From Spongiibacteraceae bacterium UBA5047 (lineage in GTDB: Bacteria > Pseudomonadota > Gammaproteobacteria > Pseudomonadales > Spongiibacteraceae): a DNA stretch of 64,000 nt. Shown in pieces: positions 1 to 7,654 of this stretch (position 1 is its first letter; each line of letters opens with the position of its first letter). The translations under genes and the position numbers were made by a program. Location: the NCBI GenBank assembly GCA_002415025.1, contig DIBR01000002.1, forward strand, positions 234,205 through 298,204, in the 5' to 3' direction. A model generated the notes under the pieces. It did not search any database. It was not told where the DNA came from and was given only the letters and a program-made list of their open reading frames with translations.

Positions 1-1370
1 TGGTTGGTGGGCTCGTCCAGCAGCAGTACATTGGGGCGCTGCCAGACAATAATGGCCAGCGCCAACCGGGCCTTTTCGCCGCCGGAGAAATACCGGCAGG
101 GCCCGCTCGCCATGTCGCCACGAAAATTAAAGCTGCCCAGAAAATTCAGAATGTCCTGTTCGCGGGCGTTTGGCGACAGGCGCTGCAGTTGCAGCAGCGG
201 GCTGGCGTCGAGGTCGAGACTTTCGAGCTGGTGCTGGCTGAAGTAGCCCAGCGCCAGATGTTCGCCCTCGGTGCGCTTGCCGCCGACGAGCGGCTGGCGT
301 CCGCCCAGCGATTTAAGCAGGGTTGATTTGCCGGCGCCGTTGGCGCCGAGTAAGCCCAGCCGCGTACCGGGGTGGATGCTCAGCTTGATATCAGTGAGCA
401 CAGCCTTGTCGCCATAGCCGAGCGAGGCCTGGGTAAGGGTAAGCAGCGGGTCAGAGCTGCGTTCGGCGGGCTTGAAGCGGAAGCTGAAGGGGGAGTCGAC
501 ATGGGCCGGCGCGATCAGTGTCATGCGTTCCAGTGCCTTGATTCGGCTCTGTGCCTGACGGGCCTTGGTGGCTTTGGCCTTGAAGCGGCGCACGAAGTCT
601 TCCATATGTGCCCGCTCGGCCTGTTGTTTCTCAAAGGCCTGCTGCTGTTGTGCCAGCTTTTCAGCGCGCTGAACTTCAAAGGCGCTGTAGTTGCCGCGGT
701 AGGCTGTGAGTGTGCTTTGGTGCAGATGGACAACCTGGTCGCATACTGCGTCGATAAAGTCGCGATCGTGGGAAATCAGCCACAGTGTGCCGGTATAGGC
801 CTGCAACCACTGCTCCAGCCACAGGCTGGCGTCCAGGTCCAGGTGGTTGGTGGGTTCGTCCAGCAATAGCAAATCTGAGGGGCGCATCAGTGCCTGGGCG
901 AGATTCAGGCGGATACGCCAGCCACCGGAAAAGTCGCTGACCGGCAATTGCAGCTGGCTCTGGCTAAATCCCAGCCCGAGGAGCAGTTGTTCTGCCTGGC
1001 TGGGAATGGCGTAAGCGTTAAGATTGTCGAGTTGGCCAAGCAGTTCGGCCATATGCATATCGTCATTGCAGGCTTCAAGTCTGGCTTCGATACGGCGTAA
1101 CTCGGTGTGCCCATCTATGACATAATCCACGGCCGGTCGCTGGCTGGCAGATACTTCCTGCGCCATATGGGCGATGCGCCAGTTGGCGGGAATCTTTAAA
1201 CTGCCCTTGTCGGGCTCCAGTTCATTGCGCAGAAGGGCAAAGAGGCTGGATTTGCCGCTGCCGTTTGCGCCAATCAATGCGACATGATCGCCGTCGTGCA
1301 GGCGTAAGTCGGCGTTTTCTAGTAAAGTTTTACCGCCGCGTAGTAAGCTTAGTTGCTGAAGTTCAATCAT
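1..1370 (-). CDS. yheS: ABC-F family ATPase, YheS-like (3' end cut by window)
   Basis: Soluble tandem-ATPase of the ABC-F class, whose members act on the ribosome during translation rather than in transport. Translating the minus strand from the ATG at 1370 gives about 456 residues before the window edge. The first ATPase has Walker A GANGSGKS (residues 34-41), signature SDFSGG (145-150) and Walker B DEPTNHLD (171-178). A charged linker follows, then a second Walker A GANGAGKS and a second signature FSGGEKARL. The sequence keeps the order and wording I recall for E. coli YheS, including VSDFSGGW and the linker phrase KATKARQAQSRIK. The last part of the second domain lies outside the window. 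The start overlaps the start region of the divergent TIGR02444 gene. The family call is confident; the ribosomal role is known for the family only. Confidence 0.93.
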   Translation of the reverse strand, partial: MIELQQLSLLRGGKTLLENADLRLHDGDHVALIGANGSGKSSLFALLRNELEPDKGSLKIPANWRIAHMAQEVSASQRPAVDYVIDGHTELRRIEARLEACNDDMHMAELLGQLDNLNAYAIPSQAEQLLLGLGFSQSQLQLPVSDFSGGWRIRLNLAQALMRPSDLLLLDEPTNHLDLDASLWLEQWLQAYTGTLWLISHDRDFIDAVCDQVVHLHQSTLTAYRGNYSAFEVQRAEKLAQQQQAFEKQQAERAHMEDFVRRFKAKATKARQAQSRIKALERMTLIAPAHVDSPFSFRFKPAERSSDPLLTLTQASLGYGDKAVLTDIKLSIHPGTRLGLLGANGAGKSTLLKSLGGRQPLVGGKRTEGEHLALGYFSQHQLESLDLDASPLLQLQRLSPNAREQDILNFLGSFNFRGDMASGPCRYFSGGEKARLALAIIVWQRPNVLLLDEPTN

Positions 1371-1395
1371 GGGCGGCGATTATAACGGAGGAGCT

Positions 1396-1884
1396 GTGGT
1401 CGACAATGCCCTTTGGCAATATACCTTGCTGGTTTATTCGCAGCCCAAGGTGCAGACGCTGTGTATCAGCTTGCAAGACGAGCACGGTGCTGACGTGAAT
1501 ATTCTGCTGTGTGCCTGTTGGCTGGCCAAGCGCGGGGTTGTCTGGACTCAGGCGCAGGTGGGCGACATGGTTGCCCATAGCCAGAAATTTCGAAGCGACT
1601 TCCTGTTGGATGCGAGAGCGTTGCGCCGCAAATTGAAGGGCCTTGCCCCGGCCAATATTTATCAGGAAGCGCAGCGTTTCGAGATGGCTCTGGAACGCTG
1701 GCAGCAAGATGAAATGTACAGTTACTGGTGTGACGCTAACGTACAACCCAAAAAACAATCCTTTTCACTGTGCGCACAAACCAATATTCACCGTTACTTT
1801 GACCACCTGAAGCTGGGCTGGAACGCACAGCTTGGTGAGCTGGTTGAGGCGGTGGTTGCTGCGCCGCCCGGAGAGTCTGACTGA
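1396..1884 (+). CDS. TIGR02444/DUF2390 family protein
   Basis: Small protein of 162 residues with no catalytic motif, signal peptide or membrane segment visible. It matches the uncharacterised TIGR02444 (DUF2390) family by its N-terminal DNALWQYTLLVYSQPKVQ, its cysteine-rich ILLCACWLA stretch and its neighbours. I chose the GTG at 1396 because a strong ribosome-binding site (GGAGGAG) lies five bases upstream. An upstream in-frame ATG at 1369 would add nine residues and overlap the divergent yheS start. The gene sits between yheS and the AlgP-like gene, an arrangement I recall from pseudomonads. Function is unknown. Confidence 0.8.
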   Translation: MVDNALWQYTLLVYSQPKVQTLCISLQDEHGADVNILLCACWLAKRGVVWTQAQVGDMVAHSQKFRSDFLLDARALRRKLKGLAPANIYQEAQRFEMALERWQQDEMYSYWCDANVQPKKQSFSLCAQTNIHRYFDHLKLGWNAQLGELVEAVVAAPPGESD

Positions 1885-1913
1885 CTGGCTTTCGGCCGCC
1901 GCTGGATAAGCGG

Positions 1914-2720
1914 CTATTCCGGCAAATCAAATACTGATGCCACCTTGTCCGCCTTTGCCTTTGGCTGGCTGATCGTGTCGGGCAGCACTTGGGCTTTTCG
2001 GCGCGGTGGAGGCGGCGGTTCCGGTGGCTCTGGGCGTGGTGCCGCGACCACCGCGGATTTCTTGACGGGGGCTGCTTTCGCCTCGGCAGCGGGCTTTTCC
2101 TTGCTTGCGGGCGTCTTTGCCGTTGTCTTTGCAGGTGCCGGAGCCTTGGTTGCTTTTGCGGTGGCCTTGGCTGCCTTGGGCTCGGCTTTGGCCTTGGGAG
2201 CTGCTTTCGCTTTGGGGGCTGCTTTGGCCTTGGGCGCCGCTTTAGCTTGAGCCTTGGCTTTCGGTGCCGGTTTGGCTTTAGGGGCTGCTTTAGCCTTGGG
2301 CTTTGCGGCCGCCTGGCGTTTGGGAGCGGCTTTAGCCTTGGGCGCTGGTTTGGGAAGGCTCTTGGCTGCAGCGTTCTCTGCGGCGATTGCCGCTTTTTCC
2401 GCGGCAACGTCCTGTTTGATGCCCTCCAGCGCACTTTCGGCCTTTAGCAGGCCGGATTCTGCCGCAGCGAGTGCTTTTTCGGCCTTGCCCAGAGCGCTGG
2501 TTGCCGTTTTCCGTTGCGCCGGCGTTTTTGCTGCGCGCTGGCGACGAGCGGCAGAGTCGACCGCCTCTTTCTGCTTTTTGACGCTTTTGGATGCCTGTTC
2601 GACGGCGTTGGCAGCTTTTTTGAGCTGCTGATCCTGGGTGTTAAACAGTTTTTCCCGCAGTGCGGCGAGCTTTTGCTCGAGAGCTTCCACGCTGCTTGCC
2701 TTCTTATTATTGCTGGGCAT
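1914..2720 (-). CDS. algP: AlgP-like Ala/Lys/Pro-rich, histone H1-like protein
   Basis: Predicted 268-residue protein. The N-terminal half (about residues 1-120) is a charged, probably coiled-coil region with heptad-like runs of A, E, K and Q. The second half is a low-complexity tail of PKAKAA-type repeats resembling eukaryotic histone H1 tails. This architecture and the neighbours (yheS and TIGR02444 on one side, FKBP isomerase on the other) match AlgP (AlgR3) of Pseudomonas, a DNA-binding protein linked to alginate gene expression. The ATG at 2720 is preferred because AGGA lies just upstream; an earlier in-frame start would add 17 residues. The last 30 residues are rich in P and R. The repeats make the gene prone to length variation. 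DNA binding is inferred from composition. Confidence 0.75.
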   Translation of the reverse strand: MPSNNKKASSVEALEQKLAALREKLFNTQDQQLKKAANAVEQASKSVKKQKEAVDSAARRQRAAKTPAQRKTATSALGKAEKALAAAESGLLKAESALEGIKQDVAAEKAAIAAENAAAKSLPKPAPKAKAAPKRQAAAKPKAKAAPKAKPAPKAKAQAKAAPKAKAAPKAKAAPKAKAEPKAAKATAKATKAPAPAKTTAKTPASKEKPAAEAKAAPVKKSAVVAAPRPEPPEPPPPPRRKAQVLPDTISQPKAKADKVASVFDLPE

Positions 2721-2762
2721 GCTTCCTAACCTTTCGAAAATGTTTAAAAAAACATCAAATCC

Positions 2763-2768
2763 ATTATA
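2763..2768 (-). promoter_or_regulatory. Candidate -10 box for the AlgP-like gene
   Basis: The minus strand reads TATAAT here, about 43 bases before the chosen start of the AlgP-like gene. No convincing -35 hexamer sits 16-18 bases upstream, so this is a weak promoter call. Confidence 0.3.
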
Positions 2769-2883
2769 CAAACTTGCGAAGGATTATCTATTGTCGGCCA
2801 CCCAAATTGTGGCAGACTGTGCCCTTTCCCGTGTCGGGGTGCCGGCACAAAATTTCTGTAAGAGTAGACGAGAAGGTACTGTA

Positions 2884-3600
2884 ATGAAAAGAAAAGTCTT
2901 CGCCGTTATGACAATGGCCTCGATTTTGGCTGCTTGCGACGGCGCAAAAGAGTCCGACAAGCTCGTTCTGGACTCGGAAATGCAAAAAGTCAGCTACAGC
3001 TTTGGCGTGGATTTGGGCAAGCGCATTGGCGAGAACATGGAATTGGACGTTACGGCGTTCAGCGCGGGCGTTAGCGCCGGCATCGACGGTGGCGAAACAG
3101 CGCTGACCGAAGAAGAGATGATGGCGACCTTGCAGGGCTACCAGCAGCAGAAAATGGCTGAAATGCAGGCTGAAGCAGGGCAGCAGGCTGAAAAGAACAA
3201 GGCGGAGTCTGAGGCCTTCCTCGCCGAAAATGCCGGCAAAGACGGTGTAGTTACGCTGGAAAGCGGTTTGCAGTACAAGGTTGTTGAAACCGGTGATGGC
3301 GCCAAGCCTGCGGCTGCAGACGTGGTTGAAGTGCACTATCGCGGTACCCTGATTGATGGCACCGAGTTCGACAGTTCCTATGCGCGCGGCGAGAGCATCA
3401 CCTTCCCGGTCAATGGCGTTATTGAAGGCTGGACCGAGGCCCTGCAACTGATGACGGTTGGCAGCAAATGGGAGTTGTATATTCCGTCTGACCTGGCCTA
3501 CGGCCCCGGCGGCACACAGGGCGCTATCGGACCGAATCAGGCGCTGGTGTTCGAGGTTGAGTTGCTGGGTATTGCCGAGAAGGGCGCTAAAGAAGGCTGA
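2884..3600 (+). CDS. fkpA: FKBP-type peptidyl-prolyl isomerase lipoprotein (FkpA/Mip-like)
   Basis: Catalyses cis-trans isomerisation of X-Pro bonds in envelope proteins. The 238-residue product starts with a short signal ending in the lipobox LAAC (Cys18), so it should be lipid-anchored. An N-terminal helical dimerisation region (about 25-125) contains VSYSFGVDLGKRI. A C-terminal FKBP domain follows (about 130-235) with VEVHYRGTLIDGTEFDSS, VIEGWTEAL and IPSDLAYG, all typical FKBP core motifs. The ATG at 2884 has AGAAGG upstream; upstream in-frame extensions lack a signal peptide at their start. It is divergent from the AlgP-like gene and ends at a clear hairpin terminator. The call as FkpA/Mip/FklB-type is secure; the exact orthologue is not. 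Confidence 0.92.
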   Translation: MKRKVFAVMTMASILAACDGAKESDKLVLDSEMQKVSYSFGVDLGKRIGENMELDVTAFSAGVSAGIDGGETALTEEEMMATLQGYQQQKMAEMQAEAGQQAEKNKAESEAFLAENAGKDGVVTLESGLQYKVVETGDGAKPAAADVVEVHYRGTLIDGTEFDSSYARGESITFPVNGVIEGWTEALQLMTVGSKWELYIPSDLAYGPGGTQGAIGPNQALVFEVELLGIAEKGAKEG

Positions 3601-3627
3601 TTCTCAAGGTAGTAAGTGCTCACAAAA

Positions 3628-3650
3628 AATGCCCGGTTCGACCGGGCATT
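3628..3650. terminator. Bidirectional intrinsic terminator between fkpA and lrgB
   Basis: A perfect 10-bp stem (3628-3637 with 3641-3650) closes a TCG loop. It is flanked by A-rich sequence on the left and T-rich sequence on the right. It lies between two convergent genes, so it can serve both. Confidence 0.8.
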
Positions 3651-3674
3651 CTTATTTGTGGCTGCCGTCAATGG

Positions 3675-4379
3675 TTAGCGTAGCCAGTAAAGTGCCAGCG
3701 GGATAAAGACCGCGCTGTAGGTGCCGGTGAGGCACAGGGCCAGACTGGAAAATGCGCCTGCGACCGGACTGCGCTCAAAGGCCCGGGCAGTACCAATGGC
3801 GTGGGCAGCCAGACCCAGGCTGAAGCCCCAGATGCGGTCGTCATTGATGCGGCACAGTCGCATAAGCGGGTTTACGGCAACGATCCCGACAATGCCGGTC
3901 AGGATAACGGCGCTGGCGGTAATGGTGGCGACTCCGCCAATACTGTCTGAGATGCCGATGGCGATAGGCGTTGTGACCGACTTTGCTGCCAGTGAGAGCA
4001 GGGTTGTTTCACTGCCGCCCAGTAAGTGGGCAACCACTATTGCTGAGAGGCAGGCAAACGCTGCTCCGGTTACCAGAGTGATCGCCAGTGCAGCGGCCAT
4101 TTCACGAATCAGGTGCAGTTGTTTGTAGAGTGGGATGGCCAGGGCGACGGTGGCGGGGCCCAGCCAGAAGTTCAGCCAGCCGGCGCTGGTATTAAACGCC
4201 GTGTAGTCGATGTCGAGCAGGATAAGCACCCCGGCGACCATGACCGCGCCACCAATGGTCGGGTGCAAAAAGGGCTGTTGCCCGCTTTTGCGGTAGAGCA
4301 TCAGGCTCAGCTGATAGGCGCCCAGCACCAGCGTGATAGCAAACAGGGGGGAATGCAGCAGGGCACTGAGTCCGGTCAC
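3675..4379 (-). CDS. lrgB: LrgB-family membrane protein
   Basis: Integral membrane protein of 234 residues, partner of LrgA in the CidB/LrgB family. These proteins were first described as holin/antiholin-like murein hydrolase regulators; some have since been linked to transport of small carboxylates. The sequence is almost all hydrophobic helices. It carries the family signature KSVTTPIAIGISDSIGG near the middle and AHAIGTARAFE later. The GTG start at 4379 overlaps the lrgA stop in a GTGA tetranucleotide, indicating translational coupling; earlier in-frame codons read through lrgA and are not used. It is the last gene of the leftward gshA-acpH-dsbB-lrgA-lrgB run. Confidence 0.9.
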   Translation of the reverse strand: MTGLSALLHSPLFAITLVLGAYQLSLMLYRKSGQQPFLHPTIGGAVMVAGVLILLDIDYTAFNTSAGWLNFWLGPATVALAIPLYKQLHLIREMAAALAITLVTGAAFACLSAIVVAHLLGGSETTLLSLAAKSVTTPIAIGISDSIGGVATITASAVILTGIVGIVAVNPLMRLCRINDDRIWGFSLGLAAHAIGTARAFERSPVAGAFSSLALCLTGTYSAVFIPLALYWLR

Positions 4380-4720
4380 TGCTTGCCACCTGCGAGAAAT
4401 TTCATCAGCAGGGCACTGAACAGCAGCGTGAGCAGGGTGCCGGCAACGATGGCGCCGGCAAAGGCGGGCCATTGCCCCGAAAAGTGTTCGCCGAGGAAGA
4501 ACACTCCGGCCGACGGTACAATCAGCAGAAGCGGCAGCAGGCCGATCATAGTGCCGCCGGTTTGTTCCAGTGAGCGGGTGGCTCCGCCGCGTATCAACAG
4601 CGCAGTAAAAAGTAGCAGCAGGCCGACAACGGCGCCCGGAATGGGCAGACCGCTCAAGGTGACCACCATTTCACCGGCGAGGTGAAAGCACAGCAGTATC
4701 AGCAGGCCGGACAGCTTCAT
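4376..4720 (-). CDS. lrgA: LrgA/CidA-family membrane protein
   Basis: Small membrane protein of 114 residues with four predicted helices, the holin-like partner of LrgB. It shows the family phrases LPIPGAVVGLLLL and LLLIVPSAGVFF. The ATG at 4720 overlaps the dsbB stop codon (ATGA) and its own stop overlaps the lrgB start, so three genes are translationally chained. Placing LrgAB behind a disulphide-bond enzyme and glutathione synthesis is unusual in my experience. No regulator such as LytSR lies nearby. Confidence 0.9.
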   Translation of the reverse strand: MKLSGLLILLCFHLAGEMVVTLSGLPIPGAVVGLLLLFTALLIRGGATRSLEQTGGTMIGLLPLLLIVPSAGVFFLGEHFSGQWPAFAGAIVAGTLLTLLFSALLMKFLAGGKQ

Positions 4721-5202
4721 TTTGCGCGCAGCGACAGCAGGGCGGCGATTCCGAGCAGCACAAACCAGATCAGTGACCAGGTAGGCATGCTCAGGCCGAG
4801 AAAGGTCCACACGACTTCTGCACAATTGCCGTCACCCATCATGAGTGTGGTAAAGGCTTCGGAGAACGGCAGGGTGTCGAAAATATACTCCAGGCTGGGA
4901 CCGCAGGCGGGTACCTGATCTTCCGGCAGGTGCTGCAGCCAGACTTGTCGCCCGGCAACAGCGGCACCTAGGGCACTGCCTGCGACCATGAGTGCCACAT
5001 AGATTCTGCGCCCGAGCGCCGCCGGGTTGTGAATGGCGGCGGCCAGAGCGCCAAGGGCGATCACAACGTAGAAGAAACGCTGGGTCATGCACAGGGCGCA
5101 GGGAATAAGCCCCTGAAAATACTGGGTGTACAGTGCGTAGCCCAGCAGGCCCATGCAACACAGTACAAGGGCGGTATGAATTTGGCGTGCGCTTAAAGAC
5201 AT
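4717..5202 (-). CDS. dsbB: Disulfide bond formation protein B
   Basis: Inner-membrane quinone reductase that reoxidises DsbA in the periplasm. The 161-residue protein has four predicted membrane helices. It has both expected cysteine pairs: CALC at Cys35/Cys38 in the first periplasmic loop, and Cys100/Cys127 in the second. Arg42 follows the first pair as in typical DsbB proteins. No dsbA is visible in the window. It begins seven bases after acpH ends and overlaps lrgA, so it belongs to the same transcript. Confidence 0.93.
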   Translation of the reverse strand: MSLSARQIHTALVLCCMGLLGYALYTQYFQGLIPCALCMTQRFFYVVIALGALAAAIHNPAALGRRIYVALMVAGSALGAAVAGRQVWLQHLPEDQVPACGPSLEYIFDTLPFSEAFTTLMMGDGNCAEVVWTFLGLSMPTWSLIWFVLLGIAALLSLRAK

Positions 5203-5209
5203 GTTGAGC

Positions 5210-5818
5210 TTACCGTTGTTGAAGAGGAATCTGGTCGTTTGCGAGCCTTTCTATCAGCTGCGGATACAATCGCAAAAAATGCGCTTCAATTTCAGGCAGG
5301 CGCTCGTGTAACACGGGAGCGCTGTCAGCCAGAGGGTTGGCGCGTTTCAAGCGCTGCCCGATACGAGTCAGCATATTTTCCACAGTATGCCAGTTGCCCA
5401 TTGCGAGCAGTACATCGTACTGTTCAAGTCGTCGCGCCTGTTTGTTGGCGGCCAGCGGAAATTCCGTATCGTGCCGGCCAAGAATGGCATACACCTGTTG
5501 CGCAAAATCTGGCAGCCCGGAGCTGTGAAAGTTCCGCCAATGCTGCGCCAGGCAGTAATCGAAGCAAACATCGAACATGATGCCACCATAGCGGCGATAC
5601 TCGCCTGGCAGGGTTTTCAGCAGGGCGCGCACTTCAGGGTGGTTATCAGTAAGGGCATCAATGCGGCGGTGCAGGGCGATGCCCTGTTCCCAGTCCGCCG
5701 GCCAGTCACCGCGCAGCGGCCCTTTGACAAAATCACCGAGCAGGGCGCCAACCGTCAGGCCATTGGTATCGCCATGACCCGCACAGGTTGCGAGGTGAAA
5801 GTGCGCAAGATAGTTCAC
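5210..5818 (-). CDS. acpH: Acyl carrier protein phosphodiesterase (AcpH, DUF479)
   Basis: Predicted cytosolic hydrolase of 202 residues that removes the 4'-phosphopantetheine group from holo-ACP. The N-terminus MNYLAHFHLA and the motif GALLGDFVKG are characteristic. Conserved His/Asp residues in HRRIDALTDNHP and in FDVCFDYCLAQHW suggest an HD-like metal site. The start is a GTG overlapping the gshA stop in a GTGA tetranucleotide. It lies between gshA and dsbB, so ACP turnover is co-transcribed here with thiol metabolism. Confidence 0.9.
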   Translation of the reverse strand: MNYLAHFHLATCAGHGDTNGLTVGALLGDFVKGPLRGDWPADWEQGIALHRRIDALTDNHPEVRALLKTLPGEYRRYGGIMFDVCFDYCLAQHWRNFHSSGLPDFAQQVYAILGRHDTEFPLAANKQARRLEQYDVLLAMGNWHTVENMLTRIGQRLKRANPLADSAPVLHERLPEIEAHFLRLYPQLIERLANDQIPLQQR

Positions 5819-7368
5819 AGTAAATCGTATTGGCGGTAATAGTCGCTGAGGTATTGGTCGAAATCGATCGCGTCGGCGTTTTCAGCTTCGCGTTGTTGTG
5901 CAAGAGATTCTTCACCGGTTTGGCGAGTGGCTTGCAGCTCGCTCGGACTCAGTGGCTTGTTGGCGTAGTAGGCAGCTTGCTCGCGCGCCCGCTGCATCAT
6001 GTAGTCGAAATACGACAGATCCCGGTCACGTAAAATAGTCAGCAATTTGGCCGACGGCGTAGTCTCCGGTTCCTGTACTACGGCGCGCATCTGCTCGACA
6101 ATCTGCTGATAGCTGTCACTGCTGTGGGCGCTGTCCAGCGCTTGCGCGGTGTTGCTAACGCCATCGAGAATGGACTGGGCCCAGTCTGCAAGGGCGACGT
6201 CCTCACCGTGGTTGCTCAGCGTCAAGCCTGGTTGGCGGCCCTGGTCGACGACCTTGTGCAGGTTGGCGCCAATTTCGGCGTAGACGGATTCGTTGCAGAC
6301 GGGGCTGTCGGCGAGCAGGCAAAATAACAGAAAGGCATCGAGAAACTGGATTTGCTCGCGGGTGATGCCGATGGGTGTCTCCGGATTGACGTCAATGCAG
6401 CGGACTTCAATGTATTCCACGCCGCCTTGTTTCAGGGCGCCTAGCGGGGTTTGGCCCGAGGCTGTGACCCGCTTCGGGCGGATCGGGCTGTAAAACTCAT
6501 TCTCGATCTGCAGGAGTCCGGCCGAGAGTTGCTCGCTGGCGGGAATCTGCATGTAGTCAGCGTGGGGGGTGACAATCGCCTTTTTGAGCGTGCGAATGTA
6601 ATTGTCCAGGGTGTTGTAGCAGATGCTCAGGTTGCTTTGGGCGTCGCTCTGGTAACCCAGGTCACCCATGCGCAATGAGGTGCCGTAGGGGTGGTAAAGG
6701 GTGCCTTTTTTAAGGGTCTGCAAACCGTTGGTTTTGCCTTCGAGAAAGCAGCTGCATACCGCCGGCGCTGCGCCGAACAGGTAGATAAGAAGCCAGGAGT
6801 AACGGCGGAAATTGCGTATCAGGCCAAAGTAGCTTTCGGTTTTGAAATCCTGATCGGCTTGGCGGCCCTTCGCGTCGGCCAGCCACTGCCACAGGCTGTC
6901 GGGCACGGAAAAGTTGTAGTGAATGCCAGCGATTGTCTGCATTCTGCGACCGTAGCGCCGCCCTAAACCGAGGCGATACAGTGTTTTCATGCGTGCGACG
7001 TTGGAGCTGCCGTACTGGGCGACCGGGATTTCGTCGTCCGGGCCGAGCAGGCAGGGCATGCTGCCGGGCCAGAGCAGCTCGCCTTCCAGGCTGGCGTATA
7101 CCAGCCTGTGAATATCGGTAAGCTGATTCAGGGTGGTATCAATGTCGGTACTCACCGGCGTGATAAATTCCAGCAGTGCCTCGGAAAAGTCTGTGGTGAT
7201 CCGGGGGTGTGTCAGCGCCGAGCCGAGGGCAGCCGGGTGGGGCGTTTTCGCCAACTCGCCGAGAGCGTTGATTCGCAGGCTCTCTTTCTCGATACCGCGG
7301 CGGATGTCACGGAGTGTGGCGACATTATTGGTCAGAGCGTTCAGAATGGCAGGAGCGGTGCTTGGCAA
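5815..7368 (-). CDS. gshA: Glutamate-cysteine ligase (proteobacterial type 1)
   Basis: First enzyme of glutathione synthesis: joins L-glutamate and L-cysteine using ATP. With a TTG start at 7368 the product is 517 residues, close to the E. coli enzyme length. The first 22 residues then align without gaps to the E. coli N-terminus as I remember it. A GAGG nine bases upstream supports this start; a longer in-frame extension to 7434 has neither. Family motifs include RRGIEKESLRI, HPAALGSALTHPRITTDFSE, LLEFITP, IAGIHYNFS and EVRCIDVNPETPIGI. It leads a five-gene run with acpH, dsbB, lrgA and lrgB. The divergent P450 gene starts about 290 bases away, leaving room for promoters. Confidence 0.94.
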   Translation of the reverse strand: MPSTAPAILNALTNNVATLRDIRRGIEKESLRINALGELAKTPHPAALGSALTHPRITTDFSEALLEFITPVSTDIDTTLNQLTDIHRLVYASLEGELLWPGSMPCLLGPDDEIPVAQYGSSNVARMKTLYRLGLGRRYGRRMQTIAGIHYNFSVPDSLWQWLADAKGRQADQDFKTESYFGLIRNFRRYSWLLIYLFGAAPAVCSCFLEGKTNGLQTLKKGTLYHPYGTSLRMGDLGYQSDAQSNLSICYNTLDNYIRTLKKAIVTPHADYMQIPASEQLSAGLLQIENEFYSPIRPKRVTASGQTPLGALKQGGVEYIEVRCIDVNPETPIGITREQIQFLDAFLLFCLLADSPVCNESVYAEIGANLHKVVDQGRQPGLTLSNHGEDVALADWAQSILDGVSNTAQALDSAHSSDSYQQIVEQMRAVVQEPETTPSAKLLTILRDRDLSYFDYMMQRAREQAAYYANKPLSPSELQATRQTGEESLAQQREAENADAIDFDQYLSDYYRQYDLL

Positions 7369-7654
7369 GACCTTAATCCTCAGTCGCGGTAGCGCACGGC
7401 AGGCAAGTGTAATCGCGGCTTTGGGAGGGCACAAGTTATTAGCACCCGCCTGGACGGATCAGGGCAATGCAAAAAGCGGGAATGTTTCTGCCGCTGTGCA
7501 CAGGGCTTGTTTTCACCCGGGCGGGCGTTAAAGCCGGGGAAAAGATAACGAAATGGTCATGCCTTGATGTGCGCCATAGAAGGAATAATGCCTGCGCCAT
7601 TGGCACAATGGTTGATACCGAACACACACTCACAGCGGCGACGGAGCCTCAAGA

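Noticed and set aside
372..869. Long open frame on the plus strand inside the first gene
   Set aside because: It is antisense to a fully recognisable YheS ATPase and its translation has no family features.
2150..2350. Tandem repeats suggesting a CRISPR or satellite array
   Set aside because: Repeat units are in frame with the AlgP-like gene and encode PKAKAA-type residues; no spacers or cas genes.
1736..2434. Arg/Pro-rich open frame overlapping the AlgP-like gene
   Set aside because: Low-complexity shadow of the Lys/Ala/Pro repeats in another frame; the AlgP-like frame has the ribosome site and family context.
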